Source: Phenylobacterium sp. J426 (GTDB lineage: Bacteria > Pseudomonadota > Alphaproteobacteria > Caulobacterales > Caulobacteraceae). From it: a stretch of DNA of 64,000 bases. The stretch lies in contig NZ_JAJOMY010000001.1 in the NCBI RefSeq assembly GCF_024699945.1, positions 3,355,001 through 3,419,000 of the forward strand, written 5' to 3'. Shown piece after piece: positions 1 to 8,813 of this stretch (within the stretch, counting starts at the first letter, position 1; every line of letters starts with the position of its first letter). The translations under genes and the position numbers were made by a program. The notes under the pieces are model-generated. The model was not told where the DNA came from, searched no databases, and saw only the letters and a list, made by a program, of their open reading frames with translations.

Positions 1-78
1 GCGACGGCCAGGACGACACGCAGCGGTGGCTCCGCCTTTAGTCTCCGCCCGGAGATGCGTTCGTTCTGGCAAGCATCC

Positions 79-495
79 CTACTGCCCCCGCATCGCCTGC
101 ACGTCCGACGCCGTGACCGGCTCGGCATAGGCGTTGCCGAAGTGGGTGCGCAGATAGGCGACGACCTCGGCCACCTGTGCCGGCGTCAGCGCCTCCTTGA
201 ACCCGGGCATGCCGGCCTTGCCGTTGTCGACCATGTAGATGGCGTAGGCCGCGGTCCCCAGCCGCGCGTTCGCGGCCAGCGCCGGGAATCTCGCCGCCCC
301 GGCCGCGCCCTTGCCGCCCGCCATGTGGCAGACCTGGCAATAGACCTCATAGACCTCGGCCCCGTTCTTCGGGACCATCGGCCGCGCGCCGCCCGGGCCG
401 GGCTCGTCGGCGTCCGCCCCCTTCGCCCCCACGGCCAGGGCGGCCAGCGCCGCCGCCGCCACGATCCATCGCCTTTCGGTTCGAAGCTTGTGCAT
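79..495 (-). CDS. Secreted mono-haem c-type cytochrome
   Basis: A 138-residue class I cytochrome c, expected to carry electrons in the periplasm. An N-terminal signal peptide (about residues 1-28, positively charged start then an Ala-rich core) precedes one haem-binding CxxCH motif (C53, C56, H57, read as CQVCH). A likely distal Met ligand lies in AGMPGF near residue 96. The C-terminal helix TPAQVAEVVAYLR is typical of the fold. The start lies 2 bp after the stop of the upstream flavin amine oxidase, so the two genes are almost certainly co-transcribed. That makes this the probable electron acceptor of the oxidase. The pairing is inferred from position; the haem motif is read directly. Confidence 0.9.
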   Translation of the reverse strand: MHKLRTERRWIVAAAALAALAVGAKGADADEPGPGGARPMVPKNGAEVYEVYCQVCHMAGGKGAAGAARFPALAANARLGTAAYAIYMVDNGKAGMPGFKEALTPAQVAEVVAYLRTHFGNAYAEPVTASDVQAMRGQ

Positions 496-497
496 GT

Positions 498-2087
498 TCA
501 GGCCTCCAGCGCGCGTTTGTGCAGGCGCGTGATGGCGTCGATCGACGACAGCAGCGCCCCTTCCATCCAGCAGCCCACATAGCTGGCGTGCTCCCCCGCC
601 AGCACGATCCGGTCCTCCATCGCGACCAGGGTCTGGTAGTGGTCGCGCCGGCTCTCCTCGTTCCACCGGGCGCAGCAGCCCATCACCCAGGGCACGCGGC
701 TCCAGGCGACGCTGGCGCCGTTCAGGAACTCCTTGCGGTAGGCCTCGGGGTGGAAGACGGCCCCCTGCGCCAGGGCGGCCTCGATCCGCTCGGCCGGGCT
801 CATCCCGCCCAGATGGTAGCCGCCGGGGCCGTTGGCGAAGGCCCCCAGCAGCACCGCCGGCCCGTTCGAGAAGAATCCCGAGTTGGGATACGAGATCAGG
901 CCGATCTCCTGGTTGGTGAAGCTGTGCCCGCCGAAGATCTCCTGATCCTCCTCCCAGAAGCGACGGCGCATCTCGAGCCCGATCTTGACGCTGGAGGAGT
1001 ACGGCACGGCGTTGATCGCCGCGGTCATCTTCTCCGACAGGTTGGTCTCGATCTGCGACAGCACCGTCAGCGGAATGGTGCAGACGCAGTAGTCGGCGGC
1101 CTCCGTCTTCACCTGACCCGAGAGGGTATCGGCGTAGGTCACCGTCACGCCCGCCTTGTCCTGCATCAGTCGGGTGACCCTGGCGCCGTGGACGACGAGG
1201 CCTTGCACCTGCCGGGCGAAGGCGTCGCCGATCTTCTGCATCCCGCCGACCGGCTGGAACATGGTCGTCTGGAACTCGTGGTTCATGAAGAAGGCCAGGT
1301 TCGCCCAGATCCCCGACTTCAGGACTTCGCCGAACGCATACGGCTCCGAGGGCTTGGGGGCGCCGTTCACCCCGCCCCCGGGCGGCAGGGCCCAGCCCCG
1401 CGACCGCGACGCCCGCTCCCCGCGGTATCGCATGTCCTTGTCCAGCAACCCCCAGCCCCGCAGCGCCTCCTTCAGGCGGTCGAGGTCCTCGGCCGTCAGC
1501 TGCTGGTCCAACCCCTTCTGGTCGATCGACTTGCCGAGGATCTCGGCGATGTTGCCGTTGAAGTCCGCCGCCAGGGCCCGGTAGCGCATCGGCTGGCCGC
1601 CGAACGCCTCCGTCGAGTGCACATAGGCGTTGTGATTCAGCTGGATGAACGGCTCCAGCGCCACGCCGAAGGCCTTGCAATAGTGCAGCAGCGTGCGGTG
1701 GTGGTGCGGGATGCGCCACGGACCGGGGTTCAGGTAGTTGCCCTTGGCGAACCGCACGTCCTGGGCCGCGCCGCCCATCTCGGTGTAGCGGTCGCCCCCA
1801 TACAGCGACCAGGCCCGGCCGCCGGCCCGCTGCTGGAACTCCAGGATCTTTACCTGGTAGCCGGCCTTGCGCAGCTCGTAGGCCGCAAGCATCCCGGCCA
1901 GCCCCGCTCCCAGCACCACCACCCGCGCGCCCTTCCGGGCCCCCGTCAGCTGCGGCGGCCCGTCGAACCGGGTCTCCGCGGCGTGCCCGAAGGTGGTCAT
2001 CATCTGATAGACCGCCGCCGTGCCGCCGATCAGCCCGATCGCATGCATCAGCTGTCGCCGCGTCGGTCGTCCCTGCGCCTGCTCCAT
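498..2087 (-). CDS. Tat-exported flavin amine oxidase (L-amino-acid/monoamine oxidase family)
   Basis: A 529-residue FAD-dependent amine oxidase. The N-terminus has a twin-arginine signal (RRQLMHAIG at about residues 10-18), so the folded flavoprotein is probably exported. The dinucleotide-binding GxGxxG motif follows (GAGLAG, residues 60-65), with the usual acidic end of strand 2 (KILE) and the RAGGRAWS segment. The C-terminal FAD-contact region AGEHASYVGCWMEGALLSS is typical of the family. Oxidative deamination of an amine or amino acid is expected; the substrate cannot be told. The ATG at 2087 is chosen because it places the Tat motif at the N-terminus; an in-frame upstream extension is not family-like. 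It is the first gene of a two-gene operon with the cytochrome c. Confidence 0.88.
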   Translation of the reverse strand: MEQAQGRPTRRQLMHAIGLIGGTAAVYQMMTTFGHAAETRFDGPPQLTGARKGARVVVLGAGLAGMLAAYELRKAGYQVKILEFQQRAGGRAWSLYGGDRYTEMGGAAQDVRFAKGNYLNPGPWRIPHHHRTLLHYCKAFGVALEPFIQLNHNAYVHSTEAFGGQPMRYRALAADFNGNIAEILGKSIDQKGLDQQLTAEDLDRLKEALRGWGLLDKDMRYRGERASRSRGWALPPGGGVNGAPKPSEPYAFGEVLKSGIWANLAFFMNHEFQTTMFQPVGGMQKIGDAFARQVQGLVVHGARVTRLMQDKAGVTVTYADTLSGQVKTEAADYCVCTIPLTVLSQIETNLSEKMTAAINAVPYSSSVKIGLEMRRRFWEEDQEIFGGHSFTNQEIGLISYPNSGFFSNGPAVLLGAFANGPGGYHLGGMSPAERIEAALAQGAVFHPEAYRKEFLNGASVAWSRVPWVMGCCARWNEESRRDHYQTLVAMEDRIVLAGEHASYVGCWMEGALLSSIDAITRLHKRALEA

Positions 2088-2372
2088 ACTCGTTCCCACA
2101 CCCCCGCTGAAACCCGGAGGCATGGTAGGAACGGCGCCGCGGCGCCCGCACGTGCTGCAATGCAAAATCGCCGGCCCATCCGCTGCTTTGGCTAGCCGGC
2201 GCGCAGCCTGCGCAAAGCCTGGGCGCCGGCCCCTCCGGCCGCGCGAGGAACCGCCTGCGGCCACGCTCGTTTGCACGCCGCAGGCCGGGCTTATGTCGGC
2301 TGGCCGCCAAAGGCGTGCGCCTGCGACACCAGTGCCCCGCTAGCAATTCGTTCAAACCATAGGGAGCCCCGC

Positions 2373-2654
2373 ATGCTGACTATCCGTCGCACCGCCCTCG
2401 CCCTCACCGCCGTGGGCGGCGCCTTTGCGCTCAGCGCCTGCGCCACGGTCTCGTCCGTCGAGCGCGCCCAGGCCACGGCCGACCAGGCGCTGTCCACGGC
2501 CCAGGCCGCCCAAGCCGCCGCCCAGCAGGCCCAGAGCGCCGCCGACGCCGCCAACGCCGCGGCGCAGCGCGCCCAGTCGACGGCCGATCAGGCCGCCGCC
2601 GCCGCCGCCGCCGCCGCACAGTCGCAGCAGCGCCGGGCCGGCGAGCGCGGCTGA
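2373..2654 (+). CDS. Small alanine-rich coiled-coil lipoprotein
   Basis: A 93-residue protein with a lipoprotein signal: LTAVGGAFALSAC gives a lipobox with the acylated Cys at residue 23. The mature part is almost entirely Ala, Gln, Ser, Thr and Asp in an 11-residue-like rhythm (ADQAxxxAQxA). This predicts one long helix or trimeric coiled coil like Lpp/OprI-type outer-membrane lipoproteins. The C-terminus ends in RRAGERG and lacks the terminal Lys that E. coli Lpp uses for peptidoglycan linkage. A clear AGGGAG ribosome site precedes the ATG, and a GC-rich hairpin follows the stop. The likely role is envelope structure; this is inferred from composition only. Confidence 0.75.
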   Translation: MLTIRRTALALTAVGGAFALSACATVSSVERAQATADQALSTAQAAQAAAQQAQSAADAANAAAQRAQSTADQAAAAAAAAAQSQQRRAGERG

Positions 2655-2661
2655 CGCCGAT

Positions 2662-2688
2662 GGCCGCCGGGGCGTGTCCCCGGCGGCC
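2662..2688 (+). terminator. GC-rich hairpin after lipoprotein gene
   Basis: A perfect 11-bp inverted repeat (GGCCGCCGGGG at 2662-2672 with its complement at 2678-2688, loop of 5) starts 8 bp after the lipoprotein stop. It lacks a strong T tract, so it may be a weak terminator or an mRNA-stabilising hairpin, as often seen behind abundant small lipoproteins. Confidence 0.6.
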
Positions 2689-2795
2689 GTTGCGCGCAGG
2701 AGCAACATCCTGCAACCTGAGGTTTCGCGCGGCTCGACCGATACTCGTCTCGGGCCGTGGACCGACTCGCTGGAGCCGGGGCTAGCTCGGAACCG

Positions 2796-3788
2796 ATGGA
2801 GAGCCGCGGAACGCTGACTCCGCCGCACGCGCAGGCCGGCGCTGACAACGCCCAGGTCGTCCGGGCCGACGCCCCGGCGTCTGCGTTTCCGCACGCCCTG
2901 CATCGCGCGGGCGTCGTCTTCCTTCTCGACATCGTGGCCTTGGCCCGTCACGGCCGCCATCCGCTCGACGCGCTGCTGCTGGCGGTGATCGTCCAGGCGA
3001 ACGCCGCGCCGGGGGCCGACGCCGCCGACCTCAAGACCTCTGACGCCCAGCGGCGGCCGATCAGCGTCAACGCCCTGGCCAACTCCCTGCGCCTGCCTTT
3101 CGAGAGCGTCCGGCGCCGGGTGCACCGCCTGGCGGCGGAGGGGCTGTGTCAGGTGTCGCGCGCCGGCGCCGTGGTTCCGGCCGCCGTCCTCGGCCATCCC
3201 GCCTACGTCGAGGGCGTCGCGGGCGCCTGCGAGCGGCTCCGGCTGTTCTACCTCGAGCTCCGCGCCATGGACGCCCTGCCCGACCTGCCGCTCCCGGCGT
3301 CCGAGGATCCTGCGGAGCTGACCGCGCCGGTCCCGACCGCCTCGGTGGCCCGCATCCTCGCCGACCACGCCCTGCGGGTCATCGATGTGGCCCTCGCCGT
3401 CTACGGCGACGTGGTCGACGCCCTGATCCTCTTGGAGACGTTCTGCGCCAATACCGAGGGCCTGCCCTTCATCGGCGCGCCCGCCGCCGACGAGGGGCCG
3501 TTCCGGGTCTACGACGACGCCGAACGCCGGCCGATCCTGCTCTCCCCCCTGGCCCGGCGCTCGGGCTTCGCCATCGAGACCGTGCGCCGCCACGCCGAGG
3601 AGCTCATGGCCCAGGGCCTGATGCGGCGCGCCGGCCGCGGCTACATCGTGCCCGCCGCCGCGCTCGCGGGCCCCGCCGTAGTCCGGTTCGCCTTGGAGAA
3701 CGCGGTCCAGACCCGCCGGATGTTCGGCCAGCTCGCCCAGCTCGGCGTCCTCGCCGCCTGGGAGCGCCAGGCCGAAGGCGCCGCCTAG
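2796..3788 (+). CDS. Two-unit winged-helix DNA-binding protein, family unnamed
   Basis: About 330 residues; a GTG at 2757 would add 13. I do not recognise a named family. The protein contains two copies of the same unit (residues counted from the GTG). Each has a hydrophobic helical segment, then RRPI, then a helix-turn-helix ending in a P-F/I-E-S/T-V-R-R motif, then a short wing leading to VPAA. The first lies at about 99-144 (RPISVNALANSLRLPFESVRR) and the second at 258-303 (RPILLSPLARRSGFAIETVRR). Two HTH units in one chain suggest binding as a pseudo-dimer. A diverged paralogue with the same layout lies at 48059-48957. The role is probably transcription regulation; the target is unknown. 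Confidence 0.6.
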   Translation: MESRGTLTPPHAQAGADNAQVVRADAPASAFPHALHRAGVVFLLDIVALARHGRHPLDALLLAVIVQANAAPGADAADLKTSDAQRRPISVNALANSLRLPFESVRRRVHRLAAEGLCQVSRAGAVVPAAVLGHPAYVEGVAGACERLRLFYLELRAMDALPDLPLPASEDPAELTAPVPTASVARILADHALRVIDVALAVYGDVVDALILLETFCANTEGLPFIGAPAADEGPFRVYDDAERRPILLSPLARRSGFAIETVRRHAEELMAQGLMRRAGRGYIVPAAALAGPAVVRFALENAVQTRRMFGQLAQLGVLAAWERQAEGAA

Positions 3789-3796
3789 ACGCAGAA

Positions 3797-3824
3797 CGGC
3801 GCGCCGGTGTCACCCGGCGCGCCG
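3797..3824 (+). terminator. Strong hairpin after the winged-helix gene
   Basis: An 11-bp perfect inverted repeat (CGGCGCGCCGG at 3797-3807, complement at 3814-3824, loop TGTCAC) lies 9 bp past the stop of the winged-helix gene. There is no T tract, so termination strength is uncertain. Confidence 0.55.
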
Positions 3825-4008
3825 CCGATGGGGAGACCCACCTGTACGCGAGGCCGCTTCGAGGGACGGGAGAGAACGGCCCCGGTCCAGCACATGTCTA
3901 CGGCCCGCTGGCTGTACCCAGCATGAACGGAATGGGCTCAGGGCGCGCAACATCCGCACTGGAGCAATCGGCCGCGACGCCGCATGCTGCGGCGCCTGGA
4001 GGAGCGCC

Positions 4009-5475
4009 ATGCCCGCCCCCGCCGAAGCCATCGCCGCGATCCACGCCGCCCTGCCTGCCCGGCTGGACGTCTGGGGCCCCACGCCGGACCAGCCGCTGAC
4101 CATCACCTACGCCTTCAAATCCGAGCAGTCGGCGGAGTTCCTGCGCCCGTACCTTGGCTGGTCCGCCTGGACCGAAGCTCAGAAGGCCGCCGTTCGCCAG
4201 GCGCTGGCCGAATACGAAAGCGTCATCAATGTGCGCTTCGTCGAGCTCGCGCCCGGCCCTTCCAATCCGATCATCGCCTTCGGTCGCGTTGACGTCGCCT
4301 CGGTCGCCGAGACCTGGTGGAGCCTGTCCATCGGACCGGACGCCGCCGGTCAGCCGGCCATCAAGCGATGGGACGCCGGGGTCGTGTTCGACGACGACGT
4401 CGACCTCACCGACCCCAACCGGCAGTGGCTGATCCTGCACGAGATCGGCCATGCCCTGATGATGAAGCACACGGGGGACTACGACACGACGGGCAAGTCG
4501 ACGCCGGGCCCGTTCCTGCCGGCGGCCGAGGACAATCGCGACCACACCGTCATGTCCTATGTCCGCGAGGACGGCGCGGCCAACGCCACCCAGCTCCAGC
4601 TCTACGACATCGCCGCCCTGCAGGCCCGCTGGGGCGCCAACACCCAGGCGGCGGCCGGCGACGACGTGTATGTCTTCGCCGCCGATCCCAGCATCTTCGC
4701 CATCTGGGACACTGGCGGGACCGACCGCATCGACGCCGCCGGCGCGCCGGGTCCGGTGCGCATCGATCTCGCGGAAGGCGCCTTCTCGCAGCTCACCGGC
4801 CAGAACCGCATCTCGATCGCCTGGGGCTCGCGGATCGAGGACGCCACGGGCGGCGCCTTCGCCGATCGGCTCTCGGGCAACGACCTCGACAACCGGCTGA
4901 TGGGCGGCGCAGGCGACGACACGCTTTTGGGCGGCGCGGGCCGCAATGTGCTCCGCGGCGAGGCGGGCGACGACAGCCTCCTGGGCGGCGACGACTTCGA
5001 CGACCTGCATGGCAACATCGGCGAAGACACCGTGCGCGGCGGCGGGGGCGACGATTGGGTGGTCGGCGGCCAGGGGCGTGACGAGCTCTTCGGCGACGCC
5101 GGATTCGACATCGTCTACGGCAACCTCGGGGACGACACCTGCGAGGGCGGCGCGGGTGACGACTGGGTCCGCGGCGGCCAGGGGAACGACGTGGTGCGCG
5201 GCGGCGACGGGAACGACTGGCTCTGGGGCGATCGCGGCGACGACACGATCAGCGGTGGGGCCGGCGCCGACGACTTCCATCTCCAGGCCGGCTGCGCCCT
5301 CGACCTCGTTGTCGACTTCAGCTTGGCCGACGGCGATCGCGTCTTCGTGGACGGCGGCGTGGCCTATACGGTCAGCATCTGGGGCGCCGACACGGTCATA
5401 GACCTGGGGGGCGGCGATCGTATGGTGCTGCTGGGCGTCCAGCTGCCGCCCGGCGCGTGGCTTGTCGTCGGCTGA
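4009..5475 (+). CDS. Serralysin-type metalloprotease with RTX repeats
   Basis: A 488-residue M10-family zinc protease. The catalytic zinc motif HEIGHALMMKH is complete (H144, E145, H148, H154) and the Met-turn follows (HTVMSY, M182). Residues about 285-425 hold glycine/aspartate nonapeptide repeats (GGAGDDTL-like), which bind calcium and form a parallel beta-roll. There is no Sec signal peptide, as expected for type I secretion substrates whose export signal is C-terminal. The N-terminus lacks an obvious long propeptide. The start ATG has a GGAGGAG ribosome site. No type I ABC/HlyD/TolC export operon lies beside it, so the exporter must be elsewhere. The function is inferred to be extracellular proteolysis. 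Confidence 0.88.
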   Translation: MPAPAEAIAAIHAALPARLDVWGPTPDQPLTITYAFKSEQSAEFLRPYLGWSAWTEAQKAAVRQALAEYESVINVRFVELAPGPSNPIIAFGRVDVASVAETWWSLSIGPDAAGQPAIKRWDAGVVFDDDVDLTDPNRQWLILHEIGHALMMKHTGDYDTTGKSTPGPFLPAAEDNRDHTVMSYVREDGAANATQLQLYDIAALQARWGANTQAAAGDDVYVFAADPSIFAIWDTGGTDRIDAAGAPGPVRIDLAEGAFSQLTGQNRISIAWGSRIEDATGGAFADRLSGNDLDNRLMGGAGDDTLLGGAGRNVLRGEAGDDSLLGGDDFDDLHGNIGEDTVRGGGGDDWVVGGQGRDELFGDAGFDIVYGNLGDDTCEGGAGDDWVRGGQGNDVVRGGDGNDWLWGDRGDDTISGGAGADDFHLQAGCALDLVVDFSLADGDRVFVDGGVAYTVSIWGADTVIDLGGGDRMVLLGVQLPPGAWLVVG

Positions 5476-5643
5476 GCTCAGCCGTACCGCTCCACCTCCC
5501 GCGACGCGCGGAATGCCGGCGGCGGCACGTGCGACGGATGCCACGGCGGCTCCGACCCCTCGCACGAACGCGCGCAAAGATGAAGAACCTTATGCGAACA
5601 TTCGGGTCTGTGCTACGGCTCGCCGGGAACACGGAGAGCATGC

Positions 5644-5826
5644 ATGGCCGGCCTGAAGGACAAGCGGGGTTTCATCGACAAGGACCGGCTCGACCTTTCC
5701 GAGCGTAAGGCCGTCGAGTACTGGATGAAGCGCTGGGGCGTCACCCGCGACCAGCTCACCGCCGCGCACCGCAAGGTCGGTCGCCTCACCAAGGATATCG
5801 CCGCCGAGCTCGGCAAGAAGCGCTAG
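5644..5826 (+). CDS. DUF3606-type small protein
   Basis: A 60-residue basic protein whose layout (KDKRGFIDKDRLDLSERKAVEYWMKRWGV, then TRDQL, then a Lys-rich end) matches the DUF3606 family of short proteins, common in Proteobacteria and often stress- or plasmid-associated. The function is unknown. Its stop codon overlaps the stop of the convergent acetyltransferase by 3 bp. The family call is from recollection of the pattern. Confidence 0.75.
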   Translation: MAGLKDKRGFIDKDRLDLSERKAVEYWMKRWGVTRDQLTAAHRKVGRLTKDIAAELGKKR

Positions 5827-6272
5827 TCGAGCGTCTTGCGCATGGCCAACGCTGGCCCGAACAGCGTCGCCGCCGCGCCCGTCTCGACAAACCCGCACCG
5901 CAGGTAGAACGCTCTGGCGTCGGGGTTTGCCACGACGGTCATCACGTGTGCGCCTCGGCCCCGCACCAACGCCTCGCACGCGTCCACCAGCGCTCGGCCC
6001 AGGCCGCGGCCCCAGGCGCCCGGCTCCACGAACAACCCGTCCAGTTCCGCCTCGCTGTCCGACGGAAACTCCAGGGCCGCCAGCCCCAGGATCTCGCCGT
6101 CAGCGTCGGCGAGCAGCACCTGGCCGGCGCTCAGCTGCCGCTCAGGGATTTCCACCACTCCGGGATTGGCCAACAGCTCGGCGCGATACGCCCCGCCTTC
6201 CAGCGAGGCGCGCATCTGCAGCGCCTCTAGCGCCGCCTTCTCCTCGACCTTCGCCGTGCGGATGCGCAACAC
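5823..6272 (-). CDS. GNAT-family N-acetyltransferase
   Basis: A 149-residue protein with the GNAT fold signature. The acetyl-CoA pyrophosphate-binding loop is VEPGAWGRGLGRALVD (Q/RxxGxG/A type), preceded by the ELDGLFV strand. The later VVANPDARAFYLRCGF segment is the usual motif B with a Tyr. It should transfer an acetyl group from acetyl-CoA to an amine on a small molecule or protein; the substrate is not predictable. It lies convergent to the DUF3606 gene. Confidence 0.85.
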   Translation of the reverse strand: MLRIRTAKVEEKAALEALQMRASLEGGAYRAELLANPGVVEIPERQLSAGQVLLADADGEILGLAALEFPSDSEAELDGLFVEPGAWGRGLGRALVDACEALVRGRGAHVMTVVANPDARAFYLRCGFVETGAAATLFGPALAMRKTLD

Positions 6273-6314
6273 GCCCTCCTGCCAGCAGCCGCCGTGGCCG
6301 ACAACCCGCCGAGC

Positions 6315-6644
6315 CTACTCCGGCGCGACCTCCTCGGCCGAATTGTCCCCGAACTCCGCCGCCCCAATGAAGGCGACGCCGGCCTCGTCCAGCACCCACA
6401 TGCCCAGGAAGGCTGAGCTGGTCGGATCCAGCTCCTCGTCGATCCGGTCGCCGTCGTACAGGCCGACGTTGCTGTAGTCGAAGTCCAGGTTCAGCTGGTT
6501 CGCCAGGCCGAGCATCTCGTCGGCCATCCGACGCGAGTAGCCGATGGCTTCGCTTTCGTTGGCGAAGTCGTCCGCCAGCGTGTTGATCTCGGCCTCGTCG
6601 CTGCCTTGAGCTGCGCTGGTGGTGACGATGGTGTAGACGGGCAT
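6315..6644 (-). CDS. Hypothetical acidic small protein
   Basis: About 109 residues, acidic, beginning MPVYTIVTTS, with no signal peptide or membrane segment. I do not recognise the family. The ATG at 6644 has an AGAGAG ribosome site six bases upstream; an ATG at 6650 would sit on top of that site. The composition (Asp/Glu-rich, several Asn) and compact length suggest a soluble cytoplasmic protein. It lies 40 bp upstream of the acetyltransferase gene on the same strand, so the two may be co-transcribed. Confidence 0.6.
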   Translation of the reverse strand: MPVYTIVTTSAAQGSDEAEINTLADDFANESEAIGYSRRMADEMLGLANQLNLDFDYSNVGLYDGDRIDEELDPTSSAFLGMWVLDEAGVAFIGAAEFGDNSAEEVAPE

Positions 6645-6767
6645 GGACATCTCTCTCGCTTGCGTCCGCCTCACCTACCCTGTTCCGGCCTCGAGCGGGG
6701 GACAAAGTGGACGATCGCCGGTCGATCGATGCGCCACCGGCGACCGCGTACGGCGAGTTCTGGCCCG

Positions 6768-6944
6768 TTAGCTCTGTCCGGCCAAGCCTGTCGACTGCTG
6801 CCGCTCCTGGGCGATCTGGCGGTCCTTGTCGGGCCCGTCGGCGCTGCGGTCGGTCTGCGGCGGCGAGGTGTCCTCATGGTCGGGACGTATGCCTCGCTGC
6901 GCCCGCGCCGGCTCCTGGTCGTTGTCGCGCTGGTTGTTGGTCAT
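6768..6944 (-). CDS. Hypothetical hydrophilic small protein
   Basis: 58 residues, extremely polar (Asp, Gln, Arg, Asn, Ser-rich; MTNNQRDNDQEPARAQ start) and predicted to be disordered. A GAGGAG ribosome site lies upstream of the ATG. Such short disordered proteins are common beside stress genes in Caulobacterales and rhizobia; no function is assigned. Coding potential is supported by the ribosome site and clean start only. Confidence 0.5.
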   Translation of the reverse strand: MTNNQRDNDQEPARAQRGIRPDHEDTSPPQTDRSADGPDKDRQIAQERQQSTGLAGQS

Positions 6945-7047
6945 GGCGGCCTCCTCTGACTGCGGAAGGCCAACCGGAGCGCGGGGCGATTGTTCCCGGC
7001 GCCGCCGCCGCCCACGATGAACGCCGCGGCGCGCCAGGGGCTGTTTG

Positions 7048-7999
7048 CTAGACCGGCGCCGCGCGGGCCGCGGCGGCATCGGCGAAGTCCCCGACGAAGC
7101 GCCTGAGTGCGGCGTAGTCCGCAAGGTCAAGGTCGCGGCTCGGCGGGAGCGCGATCGCGTTCTTCTCGGACAGCAGCGTCACCGCAAGGCCGCGGAAGTA
7201 GTCGTACCCGGTGTGGCGGATCCGTCCGCCGCAGTGATGCACGGCGTCCGGAGCCCAGAGCGTCTCCTCCCGCAGGCCGTCCACACAGGCGTCGAGGGAC
7301 AAGCCGTCCGGCTGCGGCACCCCCGCCGCAGCCAGGGAGACCGACACCAAGGCGGTCGGCGCGGCGTTCAACGCCTCGCGGTTCGTCTGCACGAAGGCGA
7401 CCACGGAGGACTGATACCGGCTCCAGTGGAGCGAACCTACGACGACGACGAGTTCGAAATCGGAGACCGGCGACCCCGCGGCGGCGGCTTTCGCGTGCGT
7501 GATCGTGACCTCACGGCCGGGCGCCACGGAGTTCCTCGGCGACGACGTCCGCCACCTGCTGCGCGTGGCCCTCGGTGCTGCCGAAAACCACGAGCGCGCG
7601 GCCCGCGGCGGCGGCGGAGCTGCGTTGCCGAACCTTGGACGTCAGGGCCTCGCGAGAGACCGGTTCCGCCGTGGAGATCGAAGGCCCCGGCGAAGGCGCG
7701 AACTGGTCGAGATCGCGGCTCAGGAGCCGCAGCTCCTCCGCGATCGCAACGGCGCGCGCATCGGGGAGATGGCGCACCACATCCATGACACTCGTCTCCT
7801 GCGGGTCGTCAGGGTGGCGCTTGGTGAGGCCGGCGTGGAGGTCCGAGAAGCGGGCGCGGAGCTCGCCGGCCGGCAGATGCTCGGGCAGAAGCGTATGCAT
7901 CTTCAGGTACGCCGCGTAGAGCAGGTCTCGAAGGTCGCCCTGTCCGTCCAGAGTCGCGGCAGCCGCCCGCAGGCGCTCCCTCGCGTAGTCGATCCTCAT
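7048..7999 (-). CDS. HemG-like flavodoxin protein with helical N-terminal extension (frameshifted here)
   Basis: After removal of one base in the GGG run at 7519-7521, this gives 316 residues. The C-terminal half is a flavodoxin-fold domain: ALVVFGSTEGHAQQVA is the FMN phosphate-binding loop, followed by ELVVVVGSLHWSRYQ, which resembles menaquinone-dependent protoporphyrinogen oxidase HemG. The N-terminal 120 or so residues are helical and not part of HemG. As given, the reading frame stops just after the FMN loop and resumes in the next frame. The N-terminal portion resembles small helical proteins I cannot name. Activity as a protoporphyrinogen oxidase is only one possibility. Confidence 0.6.
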
Positions 8000-8091
8000 G
8001 TGGCCGCACTCAGCGTTTCCCGGCTTTGCGCCCTAAGCAACGCCGGAGGCCCGTCACGCGATCCGCACCGGCGGCTGCGCAAGGTGTGGCG

Positions 8092-8748
8092 CTACTCCCC
8101 CAGCAGGCCGTCCACGAACCCCGGCAGCCAGGGATTCCGGCCCGGCTTGATACGCTCGGCGCGGTAGATGTGACCGAGGTCCGCATAGGCTCGGTCGAAG
8201 TTCTTGTTCACGATGACGTAGTCGTAGGCGGTCCAGTGGGCGATCTCTTCGCGGCCCAGCCGCAGACGCGCCTCGATCACCTCGTCCGAATCCTGCGCGC
8301 GGGCTCGCAGGCGCCGCTCGAGGTCGCTCCACACCGGCGGCAGGATGAACACTCGGACGCTGTCGTCCGGCTGCTTCTCGGCGATCTGCGCCGCGCCCTG
8401 CCAGTCGATGTCGAACAGGACGTCGTGGCCGGCTTCGAGCGCCTCCAGCACCGGCTGCTTCGGCGTGCCGTAGTAGTTGCCGTTGACGGTGGCGTACTCG
8501 AGGAACTCGCCGCGGGCGATCATCGCCTCGAACTCGTCACGGGTCTTGAAATAGTACTCCCGCCCCTCCTCCTCGCCGGGCCGGGGCGCGCGCGTGGTCG
8601 CCGAGATCGACAGCCGCAGTTCGGAGTGGTCGGCCACCAGCCGCCGCGACAGCGAGGTCTTCCCCGCCCCCGCCGGGCTGGAGATCAGCAGCATCATCCC
8701 CCGCCGGACGGTTTCCCACGGCCGGGCATGTTCGTCGTGCGCGCTCAC
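8092..8748 (-). CDS. gmk: Guanylate kinase
   Basis: 218 residues. The P-loop SSPAGAGKTS, the GMP-binding region (SATTRAPRPGEEEGREYYF) and the lid/YGT segment (NYYGTPK) are all present, so it should convert GMP plus ATP to GDP plus ADP. The given start is GTG; internal Met residues 18 and 19 could also serve. It is the last gene of a minus-strand run (fabD to gmk) in the order typical of Caulobacterales, directly after yicC. Confidence 0.95.
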   Translation of the reverse strand: MSAHDEHARPWETVRRGMMLLISSPAGAGKTSLSRRLVADHSELRLSISATTRAPRPGEEEGREYYFKTRDEFEAMIARGEFLEYATVNGNYYGTPKQPVLEALEAGHDVLFDIDWQGAAQIAEKQPDDSVRVFILPPVWSDLERRLRARAQDSDEVIEARLRLGREEIAHWTAYDYVIVNKNFDRAYADLGHIYRAERIKPGRNPWLPGFVDGLLGE

Positions 8749-8813
8749 GATGAATCAGATCCTTCTCGAACGGCCCCTCATGCCACCAGACGCGGCATTG
8801 GAGGAAGCCGAGC

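Noticed and set aside
3898..5577. Minus-strand open frame of about 560 codons over the protease
   Set aside because: Antisense shadow of the RTX protease; its repeated Val/Ala pattern mirrors the RTX repeats.
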